Of a DNA stretch of 64,000 nt, positions 21,885 to 34,100 are shown piece after piece. The position numbers and the translations under genes were made by a program. The notes beneath the pieces were generated by a model. It searched no databases. It was not told the DNA's origin and saw nothing but the letters and a program-made list of their open reading frames with translations. The DNA comes from Durusdinium trenchii (taxonomy: Eukaryota > Sar > Dinophyceae > Suessiales > Symbiodiniaceae), in assembly GCA_963970005.1 (NCBI GenBank), contig CAXAMN010021973.1:160490-224489 (forward strand), read 5' to 3'. The first letter of the stretch is position 1. Each line of letters opens with the position of its first letter.

Positions 21885-23470
21885 GTGGCGGCATTGAGGC
21901 AGCACATGGAGGCTGTGACCTGTGGAATCGACAACAAGGTTAACCTCTATCGAATAAAAGAGGCTTGGGTTTTGGATGTATTGAATCTCTGTTGTTGCTG
22001 CAATCGGCCTTGTCTGGAGCTTTCTTTGTGCTGTTTTGCACAAGCCTTTTGTTCATGGGAATCTCTGTTTTCCACGTGGAAGGAAACAATTGAATTCAAG
22101 AGGGACAAACACGACAATCAGGGATTCTTATGCGTGGCCGCTTTGCTGAGGTCTCTTAAGTTTTGTCCTTTTGATTTGCTGATCCAATTTTCTGCTCCTC
22201 GTGGTAATATGTTTACGGGGCTAAGCAGCCTCTAGTGAAAGCACACATGAGGCTGCTGACGTCGGGACAGGACGGGTGGCACTGGGAACAAACTTCGGGT
22301 GGATCAAGATTCTGGACTTTCAGACCAAAGAGTTTGTTTCGCCAGCCAGATGCAAAGATTTGCAAGTGAGTTGGTCTGTTTTTCTGTGCTTGTCTAAGAC
22401 TTGGTGTCAAGCAGAGTTACAGGTCACTGATCGGGCATCAAGACCACTGCAAGGCCAGGGCAGCTCTTGTCCATCAAGATTGATGAAACTGTCTGAATAT
22501 TGATGGAAGGCTCTTGCTGTTGACTGGGAGAAGAACCTTGTGGTGTCTTGTTCCTGGGACAGCTACGTGCACCTCTACGAGACTTCGCCAGGTTATTTTA
22601 TCAGAGTTTGGCTTAGAGTTTGGATATAGGTTTGTGTAAGAGTACAGAGCGCCGCAAATGTGAACTGGTAAATGGAACCACGACTTGCGGACTGCTGAGA
22701 GAACACCTCCGAACCCTGCCCCATAGTGTCTTGTGCGGGAACCAATCGGCTACAGGTCAATTCAATTTATCTCATACACCGTCCGGAATACAGAATTCCG
22801 TCCACTGGATAGGTTTTGACTGAGGATTTGCGCTCGGCGAAGTTGGCTCACAGGCTCACTGGGCACAACAGCAATTGCTGCTTGGCCTAGGGTGAATACC
22901 AGTGAATGTGAGTGCCAAGCGCGGCATTCTGTTGACATAGAAATGCAACATGATACGGGTGGGGCAGAATGCTTAAGCATGGCTTTTGTTCGTATGCCTT
23001 CTGAAGGCTATGCTCTAGATGTGGATTTTGAGAGTATGGTGGCAGTCTCATCCGCCAATGAATACCGCTTCATGCTGTGGGACTTGAGGGAGAGGAAACT
23101 CCTGCAAAGCTATGAGTCCCCTGGGCACAACGTGAATTGTAGCTTGGCCAGTATGCCAGGGCCAGAAGGCCAGAAGGCCAGTCGTGAATTGTCCTTCTGA
23201 CTTGACATCTCAGGCATGAGCCTCGATGCAGAGAATGGGAAGCTTGCAACTGCTTCGGATGATGGGCTTGTAAAGATTTGGAATCTCCATACTGAAGCCG
23301 GCGAAGAATGGGAAACATCTTGGGAAAATTCTTTGGACTGCAAGCACAACATGACTGTGGCAATGGATGTGGATTGGCAGCTGGGCCGGTTGGTAACGGC
23401 TTCTTGGGACTACAATGTGGACATGTGGAATCTCACCACCGGTAACTTGATTGCGAAAAGTGTGACCTGA
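21885..23470 (+). CDS. WD40-repeat protein, exon blocks (possibly truncated or decayed)
   Basis: Several plus-strand blocks separated by intron-like DNA read WD40 blades. They include VALGTNFGWIKILDF (about 22276-22330, ending at a GTGAGT donor near 22366), LAVDWEKNLVVSCSWDSYVHLY (about 22510-22580), LTGHNSNCCLA (about 22852), EYRFMLWDLRERKLLQSYESPGHNVN (22892-23200 frame), and KLATASDDGLVKIWNL plus RLVTASWDYNVDMWNL (23216-23470). GH...WD spacing is typical. WD40 propellers are protein-interaction scaffolds, and the cellular role cannot be told. Exons total about five blades. Some blocks have in-frame stops or uncertain junctions, so a pseudogene is possible. Dinoflagellate introns often use non-canonical donors. 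Confidence 0.55.
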
Positions 23471-25497
23471 AGGAGCTTTGAGGCTGAGTTTATGATTTGG
23501 TCTTTTCTTTTCTGACGTTTTGCAGACTTGCTGACCGTGTCACGTCAGGTGAGCATTTGCATCATTTCTTCAAACCGCGGAGATGCATGACTCAAGTTCG
23601 GATGAGCAAATAGTCCACTTTGATCAGAAAGGATGAGTGAGTCTCAGGCACAATTGTGGTAGTGGATGATCTTGGAGAACACGAAGAGTCGGCCACCCTC
23701 TGTCCCTGCTAGTGCGGCGCTCTTGCACCCGGAGACTTCATCACCTAACACCTACTGACCTAACAGAGATGTTGAAGATGCAGATTGTACAAAGCTTACA
23801 CTTCGTATCCATCAAAGTATGGAGTTTACATCGTTTACTTGAGAGAGAAGGAGCAATTCCAGGCAGCTCAGTAGCTTGCCAGAAAAGATTACCAAATCGA
23901 TTTGGTCATAATTTACAACTTTCTTGGGAGGCTTGGTCGTCCGAGGATGGACAAATTCATGCAGAGGTGGGCGTGTAAACTTGAGGGTCGAAGGGCCCAA
24001 AGTTCACTGACTTGTGTCTATGGCCTAGTAGCGATGCCAGGAGCTCCTAGTAACTTCTTGTTACTAGTAGTAAGGCCAGGAGCTCCTAGTAGCGTCCTTG
24101 CTCCTAGTGTCTATGGCCCACAGGCCATCCAATCGCACGTCAACAAAGTGAAGACTTTGCTGACAATGGGGAAGGACACATGGACCGCTTCAGAGGTGCT
24201 AAGCGTCTTTTCAATTGCCGACTCATCACGAAAGGTATCTCCTTACTTTAGCAAACAGGTATTACAATCTGGAGTTGGGTTTGTGCATTGAGTTTGGTCC
24301 TGTAAGAGATGATTCTGTTCGTCGGGGGGGGGCCTCGGGTGCCCCCCCTGGATCAAATCCCCCCTGCGCCGGTTCACGCTGTCAAGAACTTCTACCAGGG
24401 TTACTCGTGATTGCCTGCTACCTTTCGTTCACCCCCTCCTCTCTCAAGTCCAGTTATGCCAGGAGGTGCACGAAGTGGCTTTGGAGCAAGCCCGCAATGC
24501 TGCGCTGAAGCTGAAGGCTTGAGACGGAGGGAGCTCTCCTGCTATCTCGTGGTTTACATTTTGCGACACGCAAGGATTCCAGCAAGAATTTTGCTTCCGC
24601 AGAAGGCAGCAAGCAAAAGGCAGGGCTAGCACTTTCGGGCACCTGTGTATGCTGAGCGAGTAATCAGCATAAAATCCTATTTCAATGAATTGTGGATCTT
24701 CTATAGTCAACTTGCTTTCAACACAACCCTTTGACTCTGGATGAAATTGTGGGGCATCTCTGCAGGTGCATGTGGTTGCCGAGAAAGCACAGACAGTGAA
24801 AGACTTCGCTTCTGCAGGCTAAGCTGCATAGCCTTCATAGGATCTGTAAAAACTGTCACACATTTCAGCTGAGCATTGCTTCTTCAACCATTGAACCCCA
24901 AACGCCCGAACCTTGCAACTTGGATTTGTGGAGAAAATGCTTTATGTTGCCATCAGATGATCACCTTCTCAGTCAAGGTCTTGTTTGTAATGAAGTATGT
25001 ATGGTGTAGTGGTATGCTATGCGAGCCTGCTTGCACAGCTACGTATATAATACCAGACTGCTTGCTTCGATTGCAATTGCGACGCCAGGCTCCTCGCAAA
25101 GCCAACTGCTTTTCTTTCTCATTGTTTGGACCTTATTGAAGGGGCGTTACCCTTATTTTGATTCTTGCTTTTGTTTGTGCTGTTTGAGGGTGTTCATTTT
25201 GTGATGACCGCAGAGCTGTGTGTGCTAGGTGATTTGTGTATCAATCCTGGGGATGATGTTCTTTAATCGTATGCAATATTACGAAAAGAAACATTTCATT
25301 TGAGAAAAATGAAGGAATTGGTCATTGAAGTATTGCCAATTTATTGTAACTTTATTATGAAAGCCAGCCGATAGGTGATTTGGGACACAGACCCTTATAA
25401 ACATGAGCGGTACCTTGACTACTTTTGATGGACAAACGCATTTTCGAAAGAAAGAAAGTTAGCTGAGGTCAGGTGGTACCCATCTTGTTCTCCTGGT
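23471..25497. other. No supported gene; short repeats
   Basis: Contains two copies of GCCAGGAGCTCCTAGTA near 24037 and 24073, with an inverted pair CTAGTAAC/GTTACTAG at 24047-24068, and a G10 and C7 pair near 24324-24352 that could form a hairpin. Small ORFs are unsupported. Confidence 0.35.
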
Positions 25498-25512
25498 CCA
25501 TTTTGGCTCAAG
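25498..25512 (+). other. Relict dinoflagellate spliced-leader sequence
   Basis: CCATTTTGGCTCAAG is identical to the last 15 of 22 nt of the dinoflagellate spliced leader. It is followed at once by the 5' part of a retroelement-like ORF (first long-frame ATG at 25538). A genomic truncated leader joined to coding sequence is the known mark of a trans-spliced mRNA that was reverse-transcribed and reinserted. Confidence 0.8.
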
Positions 25513-25537
25513 ATGGGCCAGGGATGTGAGCTTTGCA

Positions 25538-27295
25538 ATGGATGAGTTCGAGGCCTTACTGGCCATTGTGCCAATGCTGTTTGCACCGTCTCCACCATTG
25601 TCAACGGCCTAGTTGGAGGATCAAGGGGCGCCCCATCAATCCCCACTCTTCGCAGCTCCATATGATCGAGAGCTGTGGCGATCCCTTCCGGAGGGGCATG
25701 AGCCAGCAACCGGGTATTTACCCTGCATTGATCTCCCGCCAGACCTGAGCATCCAAGGCACACCACCTAACGATTGCGGTCAAGTCTGTTAGGGTGGCTA
25801 TTTCTGTGTCCGTAGGTAAAGGGCTGTTCGCCATGGGCCGATCCACGCCGGCGGAATGCGATGACCTCCACCGGAACACTACACAGTTGAAGCTCTGCAC
25901 AACTCGGTGCCGGTCGAGACACACAGCACGCCCAGGCACAAACCCACGACCACGCCCAGGAAATGTTTTGGGCTCTCTGACATTGATTTGTTAGCGCCAG
26001 GTGCAGTAGCAAATTTGTCAGCCCCCAGTACACCAGCAACTGCAGTGGCACCGACACCAATTGCAGTGGGTGGAATTGCAAATGCAGTTGGGAGTGCAAA
26101 AGGTAAAAGTTTCACAGATTGCTGACCAACTGGACGACACGGAGTTGGAACTAGTTGGAAAGGCAGAGGTGGACGAGGCCTGTGCGCAATACAGATTGGT
26201 CATGGGCTGACAGTGATGATCAACAAGGTTGTCGCCCGGCAAGCTGCTCCATACGCATGTTTCTCAGTGCTCACACCGTATGCGTGGAGGACACAACGTC
26301 AGCTGAAGGCCAAAGGTTTTCCTCTTGCAAGACGACGGGACTTGGAAGCAGACAGAGGTGGCTGGTCCCCCCAACTTCTCTGCATGGACTTCACGTTGGG
26401 ATGTCTACAGGAATCAGGAACCATTTTGTTGATGCTTCGTCATAATCCTGTCGTTCCTGGAGGAGACAAGAAACCTGTGATAACTTGGGCAGCGTTGGAT
26501 GAATATTTCAGGAACATTGCAACATTGAATCGACAGCATCCAGAATGTTTGCATCTAGTTTTTCAAGCAGAAGATCGTCGCCGCAGTGATCATTTGGAGA
26601 GGATTCGACGTTCATTGACAAGCGCAGCAATCGAGGCTCGACTGCCAATGGACCGCAGCTTCGACGTTCGACAGCCATGGATTGGGGTGTTCACCCATGC
26701 TGCAAGAGATCAGGCATATTGGAATCAAGAAGTCGCGCAGATTCCAGCCCAAGCCTTCATTGCACGGCAGGGCGGAAGATCCATGAGCAAGCAGAAGGCA
26801 GAAGGAATGGACATGACTGATGCAGAGAAGGATGCTTCAAGAGTGTCACAAGGAGTTCCTCGGCCTCATGGAGAAGGTGAATCGAAGAGTGCCAAACGTC
26901 GGAGGAGAGAGAAGGAAAAGAGAGAAGATGATTGGAGGAAGAGCCGAATTCAGTCAACGAGCCAGTATGACTCTTACAGTTGGAGAGGAGCAGGAAGCAG
27001 CAAGGCGGAAGGCAAAGTGAAGATGCAGTGCCCAAGACGTTACGATGGCCAGTTCTTTGTGACTTGCCGAGATGGGAATCAGATCTGTTACGAGGTTGCC
27101 AAAGGCCAGCTGGGTGCTTGTCAGGAGCCTTGCAGCGACCGTCGAGCCCATGTTTGTCAGCTATATGTCTTGGACAGCGTCCAAATGTGCAGTGTGCCAA
27201 GGGCAAGGCTGGAGACATGGGTGGAGGTGGAAAGGGAAAGTGACGGGAAGCAGATGGCGTGCGTGATTGCTCGGATTCGGGGGAGGAGCAAATAG
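25538..27295 (+). pseudogene. Gag-like first ORF of the retroelement
   Basis: The N-terminus MDEFEALLAIVPML starts 26 nt after the leader and has an in-frame stop after 24 residues. A second block (from about 26099) reads VSQIADQLDDTELELV. The main frame 26213-27295 (360 codons) reads GTILLMLRHNP, QHPECLHLVFQAEDRRRSDHL, PWIGVFTHAARDQAYWNQEV, a Lys/Arg/Glu-rich stretch, and a Cys/His cluster (C-x-DGN-x-IC...C-x3-CSDRRAHVC) that may bind zinc like a nucleic-acid-binding knuckle. The helical core plus Cys/His tail suits an RNA-binding coat protein (inference). Frameshifts near 25800-26100 and 26205. Confidence 0.6.
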
Positions 27296-27309
27296 TTCTT
27301 GAACCGGAA

Positions 27310-27640
27310 GACGTGAAGGTTACAGCTGAATTCATAAAGAAGGACAATGATGTTTCAATGCAAGGTCAATGCAGACAATTTGTATTTGCAGAGTTCCTTG
27401 CTGGAATGGGAGGCCTCTCAGAAGCAGAGGTTCATATCAGGCGGGAAGATTTCCATCTGGGCAACATTGGACGGATATGCTGGGGGGTGGAACGTTTTGG
27501 CAAACAAAAATCTACAAAGCCGCAACAGGCCTATGTGCCACTGAGATCGACCACGGACACTTCGCGCCTCCATGTCGAACTCTGACACGGGCACGAAGTT
27601 CGGACGAATTCGGGCAAGTACCGTACCAGTGTTGAGGAGC
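27310..27640 (+). pseudogene. Methyltransferase-fold (C5-like) segment of the retroelement
   Basis: Frame 27259-27585 reads FAEFLAGMGGLSEAE, resembling AdoMet-binding motif I of C5-type DNA methyltransferases. A shifted frame then gives DHGHFAPPCRTLTRARSSDEFG (27545-27612), where PPC resembles the catalytic Pro-Cys loop. The segment between is short and frameshifted. Whether the domain methylates DNA is unknown. It resembles the domain at 60415-61355 only in these two motifs. Confidence 0.5.
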
Positions 27641-27690
27641 GACGAACATCCGGAGGGCTAGGGAGATCCACAGCTTAGCAGGCCAATCAG

Positions 27691-28157
27691 GTGATGCCAA
27701 GCGTGGTGGTCTTTGGACGTGTGGTAGAAGATCACATGACGGAAAGGCAAATACAGTGTCAGGACTTCGCGGGAGGACCCAGAGAATGGATATTAGAAGC
27801 GAGAAAGGCTTTTGCGGTGGAGTTTGACGCCGAGGTGTCAGACACAGGGAAACAAAAAGATGTATGGCAGCAGCTTCTAGAAAACGCTGCTGACAGAGAC
27901 ACGGCAACGTTGCCCGGGTGGATGAGACATGGTTTTCCCTTGGGGGTGAAGAAAAGACAAGATTGGGAACAATGGTATATTCCCAGCAATAGGAACAGAT
28001 TCTGCAGAGACGGCTGGTTGCAAGATGATATTGATGGGGCAATGACCAACTATTCAAGCTTTGAGGAGGCAGGAGATCAGCAGAAGAGTTGCTGCAACAA
28101 ATGGAGCAAGCAGGTCGTGCAGCCATTAAGGGTAGCAAGTGGAAGAAATCACAGGTG
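27691..28157 (+). pseudogene. Start of pol-like segment, truncated
   Basis: The frame reads WILEARKAFAVEFDAEV, then LPGWMRHGFPLGVKK, then NYSSFEEAG, the last continuing in a second frame as EELLQQMEQAGRAA. This pattern precedes RT in dinoflagellate elements as I remember them. No RT catalytic motif remains before the trinucleotide run and the AT-rich junction. Confidence 0.45.
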
Positions 28158-28242
28158 CTACTACTTTTGCCACTACTATTACTACTACTATTGCTATTAC
28201 CATTATTACTTGAACTATTACTATCGCTACTACTCTTACTAG
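28158..28242. repeat. Imperfect trinucleotide run (TAC/TTA) at the junction
   Basis: About 28 triplets of TAC, TAT, TTA and variants directly at the end of the retroelement. Just after it the base composition drops to roughly 20 percent GC. Confidence 0.8.
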
Positions 28243-29409
28243 GGCCTTGCAAATTTCAAAGGTTCTCCGAAGGTTGGGGCCCGGATGAATGAAATGAACG
28301 ATTTAATTTTCTGATATTTGATTGTTTTAGGTATTGAATAGATTGGATTGAAGGTAATTATATTGAAATATTTTGGTGAGGATTATTCGAAATATAGCAA
28401 TTCTATTTGGTAATGGTCGAGGAAATATTTCGATTAATATTATTATAAATTAATTTAAACGATTATAAACAATTCGAAATAAATAGAACATAAACGATGG
28501 AATATAATATAATTTATAATTTATATAAAATATACAAAAACCTATTATTATTGTATATATTATGGTTTTTTAAATCAATTATTATATTTTATTAATTATT
28601 TATAGATTTGAATTTTATAATGAATAAAGAAATATTTATATATATAAAATATTTATATATTTATAGGAATATATTTAAATTGAATTAATAATTATATAAT
28701 TTTATTAAATATAATAATGAATAATTTTTAAAAAATAATTTAAATATTAAATATATATTAATTCAATATTATAATGAAAAAATTGTATTTAAAAAAAATG
28801 TTGAAGGGTGTTTTTTTCGGGGTAAATATTTTTGGAAATAAAAAATATATGAATATTAATAAAGGGAAATTATGGGTTTCTTTTGGTTGAATTGGAACGG
28901 TAATTATATTGTTTTGGAACGGTTATGATAATAAATGATATTTTTACGATTTTTATTTTGTTTTAGGGAAATAAACACTTCGAAAAGAAAGGATAAATGC
29001 GAGGAAGATTTATGGAATTTTAATATGGATTTGGGTTTCGAATAATTCATTCCGAAGATTGGGCGGCAAATTAAGCTTCGAATTTCCTTTGATTTATAAG
29101 GAGGTATGCATTACATAATATTATTCGAATTGTATTGTTCGACCTTTAATATTAGAATTCGAGACAATGCAAACGGGAATTCGTAGCGGAGATCCCGATC
29201 CACTACTCGATTTGGGTCTATAGCCCCGGAAGCGAGCTGGCAAAAATTTGGCAAAGGTCGAGGGCGAGGTGGTTTGCGTGGAGGCTGCCGTATGCACAAA
29301 GCAATACAATGATCCATTCTTTAAAATTCCAATTTATACATTAATTTGGAAAATGAAGATATAAAGGATGACAATCCTATATTGCCAATCCGATTTACGA
29401 ATCCTTTCG

Positions 29410-29708
29410 TTAAATTAACAGATTCATTCTAGCTATTCTATGAGGCTGAGGCTTTGCTTGTCTAAAACGTCCTTTTCGAATATATATGTGACAAGTGCGG
29501 CCAAAACCACCCATCCGATGAGCGTCCTTGGTTTTCTGGAAATAGGATTGATCCCATAGATTCCAATAGCCGCGGCCAGGGGCCCCATATATTCCAGATA
29601 GAGATCCTCCGCTTGCCAAATATATTCTGGAAGATTGACGAAATATGATTTAAACAAGATTCTGCTTCGGTGAGGGGGCACAATTGATTGATTATTACGT
29701 TTAAACAA
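29410..29708 (-). CDS. Candidate exon, membrane-like, conserved in both AT-island units
   Basis: The minus frame reads PPHRSRILFK, LPEYIWQAEDLYLEYMGPLAA and LIGWVVLAALVTYIF. The copy in unit 2 (34825-34619) keeps the frame with few changes up to LIGWVV, where the unit junction lies. Hydrophobic LAAAIGIYGI and VVLAALVTYIF suggest membrane segments. No family recognised. The moderate GC against AT-rich surroundings and the conserved frame are the only coding evidence. Confidence 0.3.
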
Positions 29709-30279
29709 TTTCTAGATGATTTAATAAATAATATAGTAAATATATATCAAAACATTTTTAAATATACTACAAAATATTAAAAAAATAGATATAAATCTAT
29801 ATATTAAATAAATCATGAATTATATATATATTTTATATTTTAAATAATACATTATTATAAATATATTATATATTATGAATATATTAAATACTAGATTTTC
29901 AATATTATAAAGAATAAATCATAAAATAATTAGAATTACGAATTAGAAAATGATATGGATTCCATCAAAAATGATATTTTTTTCATTATTTATATGGATA
30001 TATAAAATCAATATTTTTATATTTAATGCAATATAAATTAAACTAATAATGAACGTAATCGATTATATTATTACATCAATGCATATAATTTATTATAATT
30101 TTCTATTTAGTCTTAAGGATTTATTAATGACATTTTTACTATTTTAATATTAATACATCAAATAACTAAAAAACATATGAATAAAATATAGTCCTGGATG
30201 GAATAAGATTTTCTTCGATTTCTAAAAAATATCCATAAATTTTGGAAATATATAGGATATTCTAGCATAGCAATTTTGA

Positions 30280-30535
30280 CATTAATCTTATAGATGCTCG
30301 CGTGCGACCATGTCATGACTTTGATTGTATCGGATCCAATTCTTATACGAATCGCAAGCTTCGGAATTTTGTAGGCGGCGGGCGTCACCAACATGGATAG
30401 GCCTCTGCAGAAATTGCTGGACGACGTTGCTGTCTGGATAATGCCAAATTGGAGTAGAATCCTACTTACAGCTACATGTCCCGATGCCAACCTATTGGGC
30501 AATACAGTAGGGCAGCTGCGCACCAAACATACCTG
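30280..30535. other. GC-richer conserved island, strand unclear
   Basis: Matches 35475-35733 closely. The plus frame is open in unit 2 (ATG 35489, 86 codons, flanked by AG and GT) but has a TAG in unit 1. The minus frame is open in both (30526-30158 and 35721-35347). Substitutions are not biased to third positions in either frame, so this may be a decayed exon or an RNA-level element. Confidence 0.35.
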
Positions 30536-30879
30536 TAAAAATATCGCGAAATAGAAGAGGAATAAATAGAATTTCTACAAAATATCGCGAACAAGGGGCG
30601 CACAATATTACAACAAATATCCAATAGTGGAGAGATTTGGTCTGCAGCAAGCTGTAGAGGGCGGCGATTCTTTAAGGCATTAGGACTTTAATAGGCGCTC
30701 GCAATGGGGAGCAAGGTCACCGAGCAAAATGTGCAGGAGCGGTGTCGAGGACAATTCAATATAATGACGTTTATTCTCTCAACAAGGATTTTCAATAAAG
30801 GTCCTATTGGATCGCACCTCCAATTCATTCGTTAATATATAGATAAGGACGATGGAGGATTTTCTCCGAATCTATATAA

Positions 30880-31197
30880 CTACCCCATGGTGCCAACAAT
30901 CGGCGGCTGCCCGAGAATATTCGCAATATCCCAATAACAAACCACGCTCTTAGGTTTGGATGGATTGCGAGTGCGCCACCCTCCATAAAACTTATTATTA
31001 TTTTCACGATCCTTGCAGAAATTATTGCTAAAGACTGCTGCATAGGTCGCAACATCAGATATTGGTTGCAAATATTCTTTGCTGCTGCAAAAAAACCATT
31101 TCAATGGGGTTTCTACATTTTGCCCCGCTATTACCTTTGCCAAATTCTTTTTACAACCTATGAATTTTCTATGCTCTTCCTCCGTAATCCCCCCCAT
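30880..31197 (-). CDS. Candidate exon conserved in both AT-island units
   Basis: Minus frame of 105 codons ending GGWRTRNPSKPKSV, DIANILGQPPIVGTMG, stop. The unit 2 copy (36266-36075) keeps the frame and stop. Of the differences I compared, about four are synonymous and two are amino-acid changing (Glu/Lys, Tyr/Cys), better than the alternative frame 31055-30825. This suggests selection on this frame before or after duplication. No family recognised. Confidence 0.4.
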   Translation of the reverse strand: MGGITEEEHRKFIGCKKNLAKVIAGQNVETPLKWFFCSSKEYLQPISDVATYAAVFSNNFCKDRENNNKFYGGWRTRNPSKPKSVVCYWDIANILGQPPIVGTMG

Positions 31198-34100
31198 TCA
31201 TGGAAACAACGGATCAACTCTAGGATATTTAATTATATATAAATTTAAAAGAAATATAACATATAATATGTTTTTTATCAAATCATAAATCTATTGAAAA
31301 TATAATGTATATATATATTGAATTACTTTTATTATAACCTATAATTATTATTTATAGGATATGATATATTACTATATTGATACAACAATTTTTTGATTTG
31401 CGAAAAGATATAATAACGGAATTATGATGAAATTGATTCGTCTCTGAATATCTAAAATATTTAGAAATGATTTGGAATTGAAAAATTGAATATTTTGGGA
31501 ATTAAACAATTTGGGGCTTACGAAGAATTATTACGAACGATTTATTGAATGCCGTAAATTATTTTTAGGAAATATTTAATTAAGATTGAGAATAATATCG
31601 AATATATTAATAACATATAGAAAATTAAGGCGTAATTACATTTAGATAATGGTGATAATTATTGATAGACGGGCGACTTCCTCTTCCTCAAAAGCACAAT
31701 GAATATAAATGATGCCTCCGATCGACGTAACATTGGATTCTGACATTCAATGAATATCCACACAAGGTTTGCCATTGGGGGAGGCTAGAAAGTGTTATTC
31801 AAAAAAATTGAGTAAATATATGGTATGATGGTTTTTTAGCAGAAACAGGTTATTTCGATGATATTAAAAAGAATATAAATCATTACATATCTAAATGGCT
31901 AGGGATCGATTTTAAGATGCCGAAGGCAACATTTAGAAGAAAAAGAATAATGATCAAACATGCAAAAATAAAGATGCAAAGGATAAAGGAAAGAAACATA
32001 AAGGAGATGAGAAAGGAATAGAAGATAATCACAAAATTATAAATCAAAATAAAGATTAGAAAGAAACATATATTATACAATACTATATAAATTGTGGAAA
32101 GGCCGCATTGACACCCTTCGAAATAATGATGAAACTATTTAGAAATACATATATCTAAGATTTGGAAAAAAGAAAAACCAAAATTCAATAAATATGAAAT
32201 ATTGATTGCAAATATATTAATTTAAGAACTATTCCTTCCATAATCATTCCAGAAATATATATATATATATTTAAATCTTAAGCAAATATATTTAAGATAT
32301 ATTTTTCATAATAATATATATTTCTATAACCATAGATATCTTTCATGAATATGCAAAACAGACAATATCTGTTTATTTTGATATATATTTTTATATATAT
32401 ATATGAATCAATATCTATAATTAAAAAATACAATATATATACTCTATATTTTTCAAGATTTTTTTAACATACGATATAATGGTATTTTCGATAAATATAT
32501 ATTTAATAATTATTTACAATTTATATTTTAATTTAATCAATTTCATATTTATTAGTTCTATTTATTCAACTATATTTTCATATTTCTTTGAAATTTTGGT
32601 ATAAATGAAATATATTATTGAATTTTAAATAACGGTATTAGAAACGATACCGGTTCTGCAAATGATAATTCCTCTTTCTCAAATTATTTCTCCTTCCAAA
32701 GTCTTTATTATAATTGCATTTACATATTCATCCTTAAATTTCATTAACATATATTTTCTAGGAATCTTGATTTGTATTTAAAAATATTTATTTTTTTTTG
32801 GTACTCCAAAATGGATTTGATATTTTTATGGATAAATATTGATTTATTTTTACAATTAAAATATATATGAATATGGTTTTTTGTTCTACTAATATATTTG
32901 CTAAATTTTTTTGCATATCATCTACATATATATAGACATTTTCATTTTTAACCTTCCATAAGAATATGCATAGATACCATCTTATTTCTCCTTCGCTAAA
33001 ATTCTTTGAAATTCATGATATAATCGTGAATTGATTCATCATATTTAATCAAAAAACCCTCGTAATTTTTGCTTACATAAATTAAAATGAAATTATACCT
33101 TTCATTGGTTGATATCTGATCATTACCTAATTTATATATATCTTCTTGCCCAAATACGAAATATATAATCTAATCCTATCTTGATATTTTGCATCGATTA
33201 CATACCCTCAATGAAATATCCTACAAATTTTCTTACCCTGTCACTTGTGTTTTTAACACAAACCAATGGCTTCCATGTTTTGAAGTAGTCAGTTGATTGT
33301 CAATCCTAAATTATATCCAATAATGATCAATATCTTGAGGATTTGTTTTGTAGTGGATTCATTGTGATTTTTGTAGGTGATTATTGAAAATTTTCATAGA
33401 TCCTTGCCCATTGAAACGATATGGTTCTTGTTTGCCAAAGACACAATTTAAATAAATCCAATTTGGTTATCGGTTACAATTCGTAAATATACTATTTTTC
33501 TCAATTTTACCAATTTTATCGGGGTGTTTCTTCTTTTTATTCAATCTATTTTTTCATGGCGATTTAGATATGTTCGATGCCCAATATATTCCTTATATCA
33601 ATTGGCATATGTATCAATTTGTAATTTGCCTAAATGATTTCATCTACCGTCTTTGCAACATTTTGGCATAATATCTTTTTTTATCTCTGTAATATAAAAA
33701 GATAAAAAGAGGAGGAGAAGGCAATCGAGAAGATAATGTCTATTCTATCAGATGTTGAGAAGGGGCTTGAATTGTTCAATTAGAATTTTATGCGGTCTTG
33801 AATTAACAAAAAACGATTTGTTAAATATAAAAATATTTTTCAAAATATATGTTTCCAAGATTTGCTCTCTACCATTGATTCCCCAATTATATTTTTATCA
33901 ATTTTCTATAGTAAAATATGGAATGATTCAATTTTGAATTGAAGATCATATTCTCATTGAGAAATATTTATATTTATTAAAATCATAGGAAGAAAATTTC
34001 AATTATTTTTCGCAACCCCGGGGGAACACGATTCCCCTAAACATTTGATTATTTATAATAGAGGCAATAAAACATTATTCCCTTCAATTACGGCAAATCA

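Larger units (their letters stand above)
25498..28250 (+). mobile_element. Truncated retroelement beginning with the spliced leader
   Basis: In order: relict leader, gag-like ORF (25538-27295), methyltransferase-fold segment (27310-27640), pol-like segment (27691-28157), then a trinucleotide run and the AT-rich island. The order looks like a multi-domain dinoflagellate non-LTR or related element. The 3' part with most of RT is missing. Confidence 0.6.

Noticed and set aside
21868..21885. Possible second relict spliced leader (TTTGGCTCAA) before the WD40 gene
   Set aside because: Only about 10 nt match and the final AG is absent; chance is likely.
32890..33040. YVDD motif as proof of a reverse transcriptase in the AT unit
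   Set aside because: Neighbouring residues do not follow RT block order; kept only as a low-confidence relic.
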